A DNA stretch of 64,000 bases from Rhyacophila brunnea (taxonomy: Eukaryota > Arthropoda > Insecta > Trichoptera > Rhyacophilidae), in the NCBI GenBank assembly GCA_022495005.1, contig JAGYXB010001614.1, forward strand, positions 88,458 to 152,457, in the 5' to 3' direction. This document shows, piece after piece, positions 43,686-55,222 of the stretch; position 1 is the stretch's first letter; each line of letters starts with the position of its first letter. The notes beneath the pieces were generated by a model that had not been told where the DNA came from, did no database searches, and was given only the letters and a program-made list of their open reading frames with translations. Position numbers and translations under genes: made by a program.

Positions 43686-46600
43686 ATGCAGGTCTCTCCA
43701 AACCGATTCCATTCATGACATTACCATATACTTCCGCATGACTTGACAGTTCCGTCTACCTACCCTTAGAACGTTGTGAACTACTTACCATTGGGTATCT
43801 TTGGGTGTATAACTTTATTTAGCAATTCCATCTTCTTCGTGCTTTATATTACGGTCATTTCCGTCGCTTGTTCGTTTATTTATTCAATTAGTTCATTGAT
43901 AAACCTCATTTTTCCATACCGATGTGCGTTAATTCTGGGCATCGTTTTAACTGAGTATCATGATAGTCTATTCCATGACATGGCTCTACTCCTCTCGGCA
44001 TTTGTCAATCCGTATTCGTACAACCCATCTCAGTGTAAAATCCATTCTTAATTTTGTGAGTCCATTTGAGGAGAACTCTTACTAGTTCTCCTGGATAAAT
44101 ACTACATCTAGCTACTGATACCACTATAAAGACATTAGTTTACAGCCATTGGACAATTTACATTTTACCTAGTATAAGCAGTGATATTTTGTAATATGTT
44201 CTAAATATTTACAATAAATAAGGTCTAAGACATACGGCGCTGCAGTTTGCAGTAAATTGACGTAAACACTAGTGGTTTTAACTTAATTCTAATTGGATAC
44301 ATTTGAAATCAACTAGACCTACGTTGATTTATAGCACCTTATTTCTTGCCCCTAACGCAACGGTTTTGACGTGCTTTCTAGTTTTATCATAATGACCCAT
44401 CTGCATTCCTCTAGTGACGTAAACCCATTGTGTGAGGATTTCTTATTGTTAGCATTCATTTTAATATTTTTCCTCTCTAACTCATGTCTAATAGTATGTT
44501 TAAAATGTATTGTTATATTTAATACATAACGTGTCTCGGTTTTTGAGTTTTGAGAATCGATATCTCCACCGAATCTTAGGGATACATTGGTACGACCATG
44601 TTACAAATACTCGAGTTCATGGGCAGACACGGCAGGCCTCGATGATTGAAATAATCATAGAGAAACGCTTCACGTGGCGAGGGTAGTGACGCGAATTTGT
44701 GCTTGCCCTATGTCAGAATGCTGAAGCATGACAGGATGAAATAACAAGAAAGATAATAAAATTAAACGGTGGTGGTAGATACTGTGCTTTTACTTTATAC
44801 TAACCCATATCTTTTAAAATATTTCTTACATCTGCTTATTATCTTATAAAAGTGGTAGGTACCTATCAGCGTTCTGTTCGCTTTAATTCATTCTAAGGAG
44901 TGAATGAAGGACAAGTACATAACATACATTAACACATCATTCTCTTATAAAATATATTAAATATAGATAGAAACATTCATTACATAATAAAACATCCAAT
45001 ATTATATGACTTAACTCACCCTCCATCAAATACTACAATGTATTAAAATTATACTCCAATCAACCATTGCATTTCATTATTCGATTCCATTCATTTTATA
45101 TCACATAGGTACTCGTTTCGCTTTGTCAAGGAATTAGGGGCTCATTCTTTGCCCCATCAACATGATTTCCTCCCGGACACGTGTAAGTCTTGATATATGT
45201 ATATACACTTATAATATATCTCGTATAAGTACAGTCTCATTGTGATTCCGTTGCATTAGCGTAACATCTCACACAAGCGGGTGTATGGGGAGGGATTAGA
45301 TATTTTCATTCACACCCCTCATATCATGCAATCAGATTTGTCAGTCATTTCCCATTGAAATTTGAACTACAATATACTAATTCCGTCCATATTAAGATAC
45401 TAGAGAAGTGATATAATATTACATAAACTGTAGATTGATACATTCATCATTCATTTAAAGGAATATTATTAATTACCCAATTTTATACAAAACTCGGTCA
45501 AAAATTCTTCTTGAACATTTTTACCCAAATTGATATTGCAGTAATGAATAAGGATAGCAAGCTTCACCTTTTATTATAGCATCATGAAGAAAGAAGCTTT
45601 TTTATATTAATAAGAAGAATTATGTAACTCCGAAAAACGAAATTATAAATAATATTCGATTTTTTAAAGCAATATAACTCCGTAAATATATTATATTGTT
45701 TCTTACTAAGATACTTTATTAAATCCAAGTGTCAGTGTTATAATGTATGGGTTTATATAATTAATGTTAATTTAATTTTAATAAAAAAAAAATGGTGGAT
45801 ACAGCAAATACAGAATTAATGGGAACAAATACCTAACGGGTGTTAACAGGCAACGAGTATGGAAGAATAAACTTAAACACGTATCAAGAATACATACTTG
45901 TAAGCTTGTCCTTCATTCTGACAACTGCTTTCGGTTTAAGCACTGACGCTCATTCAATATTGGTGTAGTTTATACTATTTCACGTCTATAATGTGTGTTT
46001 CATTTTCGTAGGACACTCACACATTCAATACTCTGCTTCAAAATTTATGGGGTGTAATAACTTATCTTAATTTTATTTATAAATCTGTTCTGTGATTGGA
46101 TATATTTAAGAGCAATATATTAATAAAAGTCTTTGGAATACATGCTAAGTTGGCACGTGCCAAAGAAGGCATATTATACACATTGTTATTACACCCATGA
46201 ACTGTGTGCATCAATTTGTATTATACATGAGACCGCTTCATTGGAGAAGACATATCTCAAGATTATATGATAACACACAAGATACTAGATGTTCCATATA
46301 CTTACCTCAATTGAGGTGGTTTAACTATGTAGTAAAAGATACAAACACCTTAAGGCGAATGCAGGGAAGAAATCTCGTGATGGACATAACATGTTGTGGA
46401 CATATTATATTAATGCTGTTAAGACTTACAATAGCTTATTTATAAGCTATTTACTTTTTAAATGACAATGAGGGTGAAAATTATTTATTTTGAACTGAAA
46501 TTTTGTTTAAAGAAAGATTGTAGAAAAATCGATGTCGCCTCTTTAATTATTACAGATTTTGATGTTCGTGTATATGATGTGCTTATTTTGGCATCAAATA

Positions 46601-47052
46601 AGTATAACAAGTCAATACTTTATAATAGTCCATTGTTACCGCAGACACCCCCAGTCTATGATAAAAGCGTCAATGGAAACTTTAAACTCACCCCTGCTGT
46701 GGAAAGTTTTGAGACACGCCTTTGACATCTTCACTAAGATAATCATAAATTGGTGGACAGCCCAGCCCCTGCGTGGGACTTACCCCCCAGGTGATAGGGG
46801 GTTCAAATCCCCTTACGTCCGATGAACTCGACATTTGCATATACATTGTGTAATGTATCGATGCGTATTACGCAGGGGTTGCAAATCGATATAATGCATG
46901 TTTCGTGCATCCCTGCTAAATGAATAAGCGATCGTGAACTATATTACTGTTCTATCATAAAACAAAAACAAAAAATACCGAATTAAATAAATGTTCGAAA
47001 TTCAAAAAATTAATACACAGAACAAACTCTCTATTCAAAATTAAAACTATTC
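43686..47052. other. Unassigned DNA, 3.4 kb
   Basis: No repeat family is assigned. Frames at 43776-44051 and 46197-46445 are not recognised. A tRNA-like B-box region occurs at 46780-46822 (GGGGGTTCAAATCCCC, a perfect small T-arm, then TTACGTCC), preceded by GGAC that could pair with GTCC. The rest of a tRNA fold is poor, so it may be a lone SINE head or chance. Confidence 0.3.
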
Positions 47053-47354
47053 CTGCGCATCTATTATATATACAAGACTGCTTTCGGCCGCTATCTGGGG
47101 TAGGAAAGTATTCAAGTATAATCACTTATTCTAACAATTACAATAAGTTAGTTGTAATTGTTACAATAAGTGCTATGTTTTAACAGCACCTCTCTTGGCT
47201 GTGATAAATTTTAGAGTGAGATAGATAGTTTTGACAGTTCAGAAGACTAACTTATTGTAATTGTTACAATGAGTGTTAATATCTCGATACTTTTCTACCC
47301 TAGTTAGCTGTCGTAAAGGCCGAAAGCAGTCTTGTGTATAGAATAGATGCGCTG
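47053..47354. mobile_element. Palindromic element related to P1 (P2)
   Basis: The outer ends GCGCATCTATTATATATACA and the complement of the right end (GCGCATCTATTCTATACACA) pair, followed by AAGACTGCTTTCGGCC on both arms. Inside are the blocks shared with P1 (TTGTTACAATAAGTGCTATG, TTTTAACAGCACCT). The arms are less alike than in P1 and the centre is asymmetric. Both elements end in (T/A)CTATT(C/A)TAT. Confidence 0.78.
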
Positions 47355-47544
47355 GTAATAAGGAAGTTCGATTTTTTTTTCATTCTATTGACACGATTCA
47401 ATATTTGTTTGTGAATTAGTGCAATAGAGCACACTTTTTCAGTCATGCTTATTTGTTTTAATTTAATTAAGAATACATACCTATCATGGATGGTGTTGGT
47501 TAGCTTTTTCTATACCAATTAGGTCTATACCAATCCATAATCGA

Positions 47545-47734
47545 TAAAAAACATCGAAAATTATGTATGGTTTAATAAAATACTTTAGGCAGGGGTTAAT
47601 TGAATTTTAAAAACTAACAACCACTATCTACACGTAATTATAGTCTTAATTCAATGAAAACAAATACGTTTGACTGACAAAGCTTAGTACGCACTATTTA
47701 TGTCAGAACAGCCTACCTCCACCCTTTGCCACTG
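47545..47734. repeat. Repeat family H, copy 2
   Basis: TCTTAATTCAATGAAAACAA, TACGCACTATTTATGTCAGA and ACAGCCTACCTCCACCC are shared with 37735-38005. The right end reads GCCACTG. Confidence 0.5.
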
Positions 47735-47984
47735 ATACGTATACATTACAGCCGTGAACATTAATTCAAACAATAGATGATAGAATAGCATTGCGACCAG
47801 ATCACACATTTATCATCCATCATTTCACCGAGCGGTAATTTTTACGTATTTTAAAAACATCTGACTGTTAATATGCGAGGCTTATTCATAGACAGTAATG
47901 ATCCAATTAGATTGAGTTAGACAATCTGACATTTTGCCATATGTTATTTGAATAAATGCCTATGGCCATAATGTACACCTACAC

Positions 47985-48637
47985 CAGCGGTGGCAAACCT
48001 ATGGCAAGCATGCCACCAGTAGCACGCGAGATGATTTTGCATGGCACGCGTTTGAAGATAAAATAATACTTATAACTTATAATTATAATAAATGGCAGAG
48101 CGCATTGTATAAAAAATGGCAGCAAATAGTCAAGAACAAGTATTACGTTTAATTTAAATATATAATTGCATCAGTTGGTCCTTAGACTTTAGGCGTCACA
48201 TAATATCATCGCACTAACCTCATTAGACGGCGGGGAATTCCGCGCCGCAAACCTTTAATTTTGGTCGATTGATAATACCTGAGGCCACTGTAGCGATAGA
48301 ATACCTCATCTGATCGGAGCAATTCTTTTAAATATTAACAAATAATTTCTTTTCTGACCACAAAAAAAAATACTGCAGCAATTACGAAACAAAAACTTGG
48401 TGAAGCTAGTAGTAGTAATTCTGGCAGACAGTTTCGAAATGTATGACGTAATAATTGAAAAAAGTGATAAAGCTATATGTATGCTATGTTTTGTGAGTGG
48501 TATCTAGAACATCATCATTTTTTTAATAGAATTTTTAAAAACTATTTTTTCCCCATAACTACTCGGCACGTTAGACAGTTGAAAAATTATATTAAGGACA
48601 TTTTGGCACGCGTACGTAAAAAGGTTCGCCAACCCCG
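47985..48637. mobile_element. hAT element with transposase remnant and perfect target duplication
   Basis: The left end CAGCGGTGGCAAACC and the reverse complement of the right end CGGGGTTGGCGAACC match the widespread hAT end CAGGGGTTGGCAAACC. The copy is bracketed by a perfect 8-bp duplication, ACCTACAC, at 47977-47984 and 48638-48645. At 653 bp it is far shorter than an autonomous hAT; a piece of the transposase N-terminus survives inside. Confidence 0.92.
48442..48507 (+). pseudogene. hAT transposase N-terminal (BED-type zinc finger) fragment
   Basis: The frame reads YDVIIEKSDKAICMLCF before a stop, matching the first Cys pair (CxxC) of the BED-like finger of hAT transposases, where ...IEKNGKAxCLLC is typical. 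Upstream, at 48370-48440 in another frame, KNTAAITKQKLGEASSSNSG is probably the preceding part, displaced by a frameshift. The catalytic and dimerisation domains are deleted. Confidence 0.7.
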
Positions 48638-48645
48638 ACCTACAC

Positions 48646-49794
48646 CATTTAAACATAAATATACAGAATATTATTGTTTCTGTGACTATCAATTCAAATA
48701 CACTAATGTTACAGTATCGTGACCAAGTTTACCAACATTACGAAACTTTATTTGTTAACATGAAGTTAAACATATCTTATTTTCCTTTCTACCCCTTGCA
48801 TAACAATAACATCACTTTGCATTATATTACAACTGACAGAATTGCTGATATTGCATCCTAGAAATTTTCACAAAGTAAATGTCAGCTTGTTCTGAAAAAA
48901 ATCGTTCAGTGCCTTTATAGGTACATCGTTAAATTGCCTACATGCATGACTACTAAAATGGAAATAAAAACTTGTAGGTATCTAGGTCTTTTTTTAAATG
49001 TTCCAAATTCGAAAGTTTTTTTTTTAAACGGTAGTTTCCATTTTTGAAAAATATTGGCACGTTAATAAAAATGTTATTTCTATCCTTTATGTACAATTTC
49101 TAATGTGTATTTTATTACTATAGAAATAACGTAAATTTAAAAATACTTTTTCAAGACACTATATGCAGCGATGTCCGATGCTTCGTTTTCCGTTGATTTT
49201 TCCTCCGATTATGAGTTGTGGAAAGTTGTAATTTTCCCTTTCATAATGAGACCGAATCACTTTAATTCTCTAATTTTGACACTACCCAGCCCTTTGACGT
49301 ACTTCTTCATATACTTCTTTGTGTATTTATTGCCACATGCACCTACGAAACAAAATAATATCGCCAGCTCAATACTACAACTAGATAACTCTGATTTGGC
49401 CAATGTTGGGAAAATAAAATTTAAACTTTACTTAAATAACTTAAATCTAGGATATAATTATTATTTAATAAAAAATTGTGGTTTTCTAATTGGGAACGAT
49501 AATTAAATAATGTTCAATTGTATGAACAAATATTATAGATATATTATTTTACGTAGTTTATGCATTTATGGTTTTCTAATATTTTAAAATACAAAATTAA
49601 TACAGTTCCCATTAACTTCTGACTTACCTAGTTTTATCATTTTGTGAAGAAGGAAATGAAGAATCATATCCAATAGCTATCTCAAAAACAGTGAAAATCA
49701 AGTTATCTAGTTGTACTATTGAGGTGACGATGTAATAATATAACAGTAAAACAGAGCACACAGAATAATAATAAATATTATAGTCATGTACAAT
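48646..49794. other. Unassigned AT-rich DNA
   Basis: A 111-codon plus-strand frame at 49171-49506 is the second longest unexplained frame but matches nothing recognised and has AT-driven composition in its second half. Otherwise nothing is seen. Confidence 0.25.
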
Positions 49795-50153
49795 TTATAT
49801 CATCATCATAATCATCAGCCTGAATATATCCACTGCTGGATGAAGGCCTCTTCAAGGCGATTCCACTTCCCTCGGTCATGTGAGTTGCGTTTCTACGTAC
49901 TTCCGCAGAACTTAACCATTTCAACGATCCAGTGGCCTCTAGATCTACCGTGTGGACGTTTTGTACCTCTTGGGTACCACTGGATGATTAGATTTGTCCA
50001 GTGATATTCCCTTCTTCGAGCTATGTGTTCAGCCCATTTCTATTTGAGGTGTTTAGCGAACTCTATTACATCGCAAACCCTCGTCTGTTTCCTTATCCAA
50101 TACTTAAGCTGTTTTATTAGGTTAATATCATTTTTCGTTATGCCCAGCATGCA
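49795..50153 (-). pseudogene. RTE-type LINE reverse transcriptase C-terminus
   Basis: The minus strand reads MLGITKNDINLIKQLKYWIR, VCDVIEFAKHLK, stop, KWAEHIARRREYHWTNLIIQ, WYPRGTKRPHGRSRGHW, and ends GKWNRLEEAFIQQWIYSG. The pattern MLGI...IR..T.V.DV...KWQWAGHIARR.D.RW....EW.PR...GRP..RW and EAYVQQWT is the hallmark tail of a LINE family common in insects. Two in-frame stops are present. The ATCATCATAATC tract at the 3' end is the usual short simple-repeat tail of this group. Confidence 0.85.
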
Positions 50154-51131
50154 TGATAACAATATAATATAATTAAATTATCGATAAATTTTATTGATTA
50201 ATTTTGAAATATAATAGAAAGAATAAAAAATAAAATAAAATTGAGTAGGTAGACACCAGAAAATAAAATCATTTATTGCGATGCTTGATTGCCATTGAAT
50301 ATTTCAATATAAAAACGATTAGAAAAATAATGAATCATGGTATTGAAAAATAAATAGAGTAGTTAGTTGTAAAAAATCAACGGTACATGAAACTGGATCA
50401 TACGCAACAGTTCGGGACAGTTTTAAGGACAGTCAAAATTTACGGTTTTAAATATAACCAAAAGGTCAGCTATTTGCCGCCTATACATATTTTAATGCTG
50501 ACAGATTAGTTATCTCTAACAAATTACTATTGGCAAAAGATTCCACTGGAATACCAATTTCTAAGTTAATAAAACGTAAAAATGTACGTTGACATCTTTG
50601 AATAGTTTAGATGTGAACTTTATAATAGGGGGGTATATTGTATAAATAAATTCAAAAAGTGGGCGCCAAAGAGAAGTATATACCTAATATTAACCGGAAT
50701 GTAAATTGTGTTATATATTATTTTGTTTTACAAATACATGCGCCATTTATAAATAAATAATTTTATGGAATAGGTTAATAAGGATATTTCAAAAGGAGAC
50801 CTTAAATTTTAAGGAAAAGAATAGAATAATTATTTACAATCGCAAATTTAACTTTTAAGTTGATTTAGTGCACTAGTACACTTTTATTCATTCAATCATT
50901 AGCACCTCAGACATTATATGAATTCTAATTCAAACACGTTATTAAAAACGTTGTAGATTGATTATTATTATTAATTAATACATTTACTGATATAAATTAT
51001 ATATTGTATTAATTAATATATATATTAAATTATATATATATATATTAATTAATACAAAAAGTCCTATAATAATCCTTTTGGTTATGAAGATAATTAAAAA
51101 GTTTATTGGTTAATTAAAGATCTACTCATAT
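50154..51131. other. AT-rich DNA with a palindromic AT tract at 50955-51055
   Basis: TATATTAATTAATACAA and its complement around a central TATATATA run can form an extended AT hairpin. Otherwise no feature is recognised. Confidence 0.35.
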
Positions 51132-51503
51132 GACACAACCAATGACATTAATATGGACGAATCATCTGGGAAAAAAATGCACTCACTTCATTGTCGGGTC
51201 TGCCGAATGGCATAATCTGTTCTAGCGCCATTACAATAAAGGTGATATTGCTATAAATTCCTGATGCTTTTTGTTGGGTCTGCCGGATGGTTCGGTTCGA
51301 ACGGGTTCGCTCAAATGAACATTGACATTAGAAACACTGCTCTAACGCCATTACAATAAAGGTCATATTGCTATAAATTCCCGATGCGTGATATCGCATA
51401 ATGGAAATTGCGTCACGTCTACCTATACATGCGAATGCACGAATTTACTTGCTAGCTACTGTATTGAGTGCGTCGTCCATTAATAATGTCATTGGACACA
51501 ACA
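51132..51503. mobile_element. MITE-like element with inverted ends and an internal tandem duplication
   Basis: The left GACACAACCAATGACATTAA and the reverse complement of the right end (GTGTTGTGTCCAATGACATT) are inverted copies, both continuing to ATGGACGA. Inside, a unit from GGGTCTGCCG to AAATTCC(T/C)GATGC is repeated at 51193-51267 and 51273-51387; the second unit has about 40 extra bases (GGTTCGGTTCGAACGGGTTC). No target duplication was confirmed. Confidence 0.6.
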
Positions 51504-52454
51504 CATTCGTTTATTATTTGAGTCACCATTTACTTGTTATGGTAGAATTGCATTTATTTTAAAATGATAATACATAAATAACATTAAATTCTACAGTTGT
51601 TTTTTTTAAGTTGATAGTTACTTAGGTTGTAACACTGTTGTCAAAACTACAAAAATAAACAACAATCTTATTTACGTTTTTAAATAAATCTCATAGAGTG
51701 AGACGCAATGATTTCTCAGAAACTATTCAAGAATAATACCTTCGTTTACCTTTTTACTATTATTATTATTATGATTGAAAATAAATGTGTCATACATCAC
51801 TGACTTCTAGGAATTAGTCTCCGAATCTTATATATTACTAATACAAATATCCAATTTAATATGAAATCGTGTCTCAATCACAACTAGTCGTTACGTAAAG
51901 TAACACTATTTGCATTTTAATTGGACTGAAAAAGGTATCTTTGTGCCCCCTAGAGGGGGACAACATGGTGTGCTTCATACTCTTTCATATCAATCAAAGT
52001 TATTTACTTCACCCCTAACATCACAGAAGAAGTGCTAAATGCAAATCACTGGCCGCCAGAAGGCATGTCGGATGGATTGACAGGCGCGGTCTCCGATCCC
52101 CTACCCCTCTCTTCATATAGACTCCCCCACCTCGTTAACTCCCTAATTCCCCGACGAATAAAATATATCACGCCACATAAATTATAACTAGTGATTAATT
52201 TAATTTAAATCAAAATAAAAATAGTCAAATTATTTCACTGTAGTAAATCATTGTTGGTTGGCCTATTGGTACAGGGGATTTATTCATTTGTTCATAAACA
52301 CGTCATTAGAATGACAATTTATAGTTTTAGTTATAAATTATAATGACATAAATAATCTCATAAAAATAAAAACTGTTAAAGATAATAAATAATAGCAGAA
52401 TAGTTCATAATTAGTAGATTACTAGTTATCATTTGAACAAATAAGAAAGGGTAT
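51504..52454. other. Unassigned DNA
   Basis: A slightly GC-richer patch at 52040-52160 (GCATGTCGGATGGATTGACA) is not recognised. Confidence 0.2.
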
Positions 52455-52598
52455 ACTTAATTGAATATACATAACTTGAAAACACCTCAGATATATACTT
52501 ACTAGAAAAAATCACATTTGAAAAAAATACTACGCCCGACGGGATTTTAACCCGTATTGCGCCATTGTGCGTTAATCAATTAAGTTACGGACCCTCCT
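52455..52598 (-). repeat. tRNA-derived SINE, family S2
   Basis: The minus strand has a head related to 33700 (GGTCCGTAACTTAATTGATT, B box GGGTTAAAATCCCG) and the S2 body (TTTTTCTAGTAAGTATATAT, then GTGTTTTCAAGTTATGTATA). The head has a deletion in its anticodon region. Confidence 0.65.
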
Positions 52599-52783
52599 AC
52601 TTTATTACGATAATTTTAACTATCAGGTCCTAAAAGAAATGCTTATCAAATTACGTTATTTTTGACTATCGGTTTTTGTATTTTAAACGATACCACTGGA
52701 TGTAATATATGTAAAATAATACGTTTTTATAATCGCGCATACGTACAGTATGTAAGGTATCATGTTCTCTATTTCCAGTATGG

Positions 52784-52910
52784 TCACAATATATTTATAT
52801 GTTTCTCTCAAAACCTGTGTGTTTGATTGTTTCGCTTCAACTACTACATTACTATTTCACTACACTACTGGCATTGGACCAGTTTTCTGTTCATGTTCTG
52901 TTGTTGTATT
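52784..52910 (+). repeat. S3 SINE body fragment
   Basis: TGGTCACAATATATTTATAT, TTTCTCTCAAAACCTGTGTG and a CTACTACATTACT stretch match the bodies at 2283 and 59650. The tRNA-like head is missing. Confidence 0.55.
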
Positions 52911-52936
52911 AAAAATAATTCAGTATATTATTACGC

Positions 52937-53180
52937 TACTATGGTCGATCGGTGATGTGTCGGCTTATAATGTCATAAGCTTCGGGATCGAATCCTTGGT
53001 CTGGCAAAATTCACTTGTTTTTCAATGTGTGTGTGGACTCTGAACTAGGACTATGAACCTAATCCTTATAAGTTAATCAAGTGGCTATCATCCATTTCTC
53101 GTAAAAACAACAATCTGTTAATACAACCTTCATTCTGCGGAGGCCCATATTACGATCATATTAATATCGAATATGGTAAA
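52937..53180 (+). repeat. tRNA-derived SINE, family S1, near full-length
   Basis: Head: CTATGGTCGATCGGTGATGT with B box GGATCGAATCC. Body: the GTGTGGACTCTGAACTAGGA block and the complement of the family signature (GGCTATCATCCATTTCTCGT). 3' end: AACCTTCATTCTGCGGAGGC. It lies directly behind an S3 body, giving an S3-S1 tandem. Confidence 0.78.
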
Positions 53181-53329
53181 ATTATATAATTTATAAAAAA
53201 ATCTTTTCAAAATTCTTAATTTTATCGTAATAGATGTTTGGGTTTTTACCGTGTGTTTTTCCTCCTCTTTCCTCAACGTTGTGGGATCGTTACAGAGACC
53301 ATTTTCAAGAAATAATGTTTAAGAGGCCA

Positions 53330-53568
53330 TCCATGGACTGAAACCGTATGCGGTTGAGATCCGTGTGCCATACTAAACTTATAATTTTTGTTCATGAAAA
53401 TATATTTTCACTAAATCTGTAAGTGTAAGTGTATGGTATAAACGGATACGATCAGATGCTTATAATATACTTTGTGAAAATATATTTCCATGAATAAACA
53501 AGATAAGCTTAGTATGGCACACGGTTTGAAACCGCATACGGTTTCAGTCCATGGATGGCCTATTAATG
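53330..53568. repeat. Foldback with ~90-bp arms
   Basis: The left arm (53330-53420) and right arm (53478-53568) are inverted copies. Matching blocks are GGCCATCCATGGACTGAAAC, CGTATGCGGTT, CGTGTGCCATACTAA, and TTCATGAAAATATATTTTCA with one difference. The loop of about 55 bp is unrelated. No gene is in it, and no second copy was seen. Confidence 0.8.
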
Positions 53569-53577
53569 AAGTATACT

Positions 53578-53827
53578 CAGGGCTCGAAATGGACCGGAAC
53601 GCAGCGGAGCGCCGTTCCGGTTCACACGATCCCCAAAATTATCGCTCCGTCTCGTGTAAATATTAATTTGACCGTCTGAGCGAGATATGTCATATACTAA
53701 AAAAAATCATTTTTTCACAATCGTTTTTTTTTAACATATATGTATAGAATTAGATAAGTAACAGTGTTATTATTTTCGTAAAATTATCAAGCGCTCCGGT
53801 TCGAAAAATTTTCCATTTCGAGCGCTG
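53578..53827. mobile_element. hAT MITE, CAG(G/T)GCT(C/T)GAAATGGA family
   Basis: The ends are CAGGGCTCGAAATGGACCGG on the left and CAGCGCTCGAAATGGAAAAT in reverse complement on the right. The flanking octamers AGTATACT (53570-53577) and AGTGTACT (53828-53835) differ at one base. The element is 250 bp with CG-rich ends and an AT-rich centre. A truncated relative is at 7803-7990. It begins only nine bases from the edge of the foldback. Confidence 0.85.
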
Positions 53828-53835
53828 AGTGTACT

Positions 53836-54600
53836 GTAGGTGTATGAATACCAACACCGCTCTGTAAAGAAGGAAGAAGAACACGCGGTAAAACCCCAAA
53901 AAATGTATCACGATAACAATCGTGAAGTTTCAAACATTATAGGTAATTAAACATTCTATTTTTAAATAATACAATCAATTGAGAAATACGTGAAATTTTA
54001 CATTTTTTATTCATGAAAAGAAAATAATGATTTTTCATAATAAGTTTTGTCAATTTGCGCAATAAATATAAATTTAAAGAAAAAATAAATCAGACCACAC
54101 TGAGTTAAACCTCTCTCTCTATAGATTCCCGTCCCTTAAAAACTACCCTCTGCCTCCCAACCACCCCTCGCAGTTATGTCATCAGCATTTACAAAATGCC
54201 TCGCTCCACTGAAAGAATGTTATGAACAAGTCGTTACGTGTAATTCATTTGACTCGTTGAAGTATTTCTATTTCACTCAGTTATGGGTAGAATTTATTAT
54301 ATGGGTAACTTTATAAAAGTATGAATGTATAATCTATTGAGTTGGTCGTAATGCGCTAACGATTTTCGATAAACATGCAATAATGCAATGAATGAAAAAA
54401 AGTTTTTGAAAGTAAAGTTGTCCTAATTTGTCGTCACGGCTACTATGAAAATATACCCACTAGCACTGTATATATTGAATGGAAAACACAATGATATTTT
54501 GGCAGTATTTATGCTTGTATATAATTTTCATAACACACTAGCTGCCCGGAACAACTTCCTATGGGAGTGAATGAGGTGTGGTGTGAGATTTGCTATTTGG
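53836..54600. other. Unassigned DNA
   Basis: Nothing is recognised. Confidence 0.2.
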
Positions 54601-55055
54601 CAGTGGAAAATTAAAATGTTGGTTTTAATATTACATAAAAAAAGAATAATATTATACGCATACATTGTAACATTGGTAAGTAATTAACTATATTTTTATT
54701 CAACGAATAATTCACAAGATTTAAGAATGTATTCAATACTATTAGCAAGTTCAAGTAAGTTACAACAAAAAATCTTGGAGTGATCCGTGACGTCGGTTAG
54801 TAATTAAAGTAATACGTACTTTGATTTAAAATACAAAAGCCAATCGCACAATAGTAGCTCAATTTGGATAACGCTTCAGAGAGTATTAAATACTATTAGT
54901 TTGAAAAATTGTCACAATTAAGTATGACTACTTTAGCAGAGTGATATATGTGCGTGGGCGCGGTATCCGAGAGATGCACGTTCGATTCCTGTGCGATGTC
55001 TTACTTTTTTCAAAAAGATTTTTTCTATTGGTTACGTGTTTTCAAAATTATTTGT
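54601..55055 (+). repeat. Composite SINE-flanked repeat (family C), copy 2
   Basis: Colinear with 27833-28255 from CAGTGGAAAATT through AATAATTCACAAGATTTAAG and ATCTTGGAGTGATCCGTGAC to a plus-strand S2 head (GTGCGTGGGCGCGGTATCCG, B box CGTTCGATTCCTG) and body (TTTTTTCAAAAAGATTTTTT). The central 120 bp is nearly identical in the two copies, much closer than the flanking SINE parts. Confidence 0.75.
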
Positions 55056-55156
55056 AAATAAGTTATTAACGTTAAGTTTGACGACTATATTATGAGCAAC
55101 ATTATAATTATGATAATTTGTTTCTTATTTGTTTCGTCATTAGTAGAAGCCAGTGG

Positions 55157-55222
55157 CAAACAAATGTTTAAAATAGCCGATATACTAGATTATTTGTTAG
55201 GTTAGGTTAAGTTAGTTTATCA
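55157..55222 (+). repeat. Single arm of the T1 foldback with TTAGG-type repeats
   Basis: AAAATAGCCGATATACTAGA and TTATTTGTTAGGTTAGGTTA reproduce one T1 arm (AAAATACCCGATATACTGGA on its right arm, read in reverse complement) followed by telomere-like repeats. There is no opposite arm. Confidence 0.72.

Noticed and set aside
46762..46822. Possible tRNA gene (GGGGTTCAAATCCCC T-arm)
   Set aside because: Only the T-arm folds well; the acceptor, D and anticodon arms cannot be formed convincingly. More likely a SINE head or chance.
49171..49506. 111-codon plus-strand frame
   Set aside because: No recognisable motif and AT-driven composition in its second half. Retained only as a remark in the gap description.
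50955..51055. AT palindrome as a replication origin or matrix-attachment site
   Set aside because: Simple TATA/TTAA palindromes are common in such AT-rich DNA; no supporting feature.
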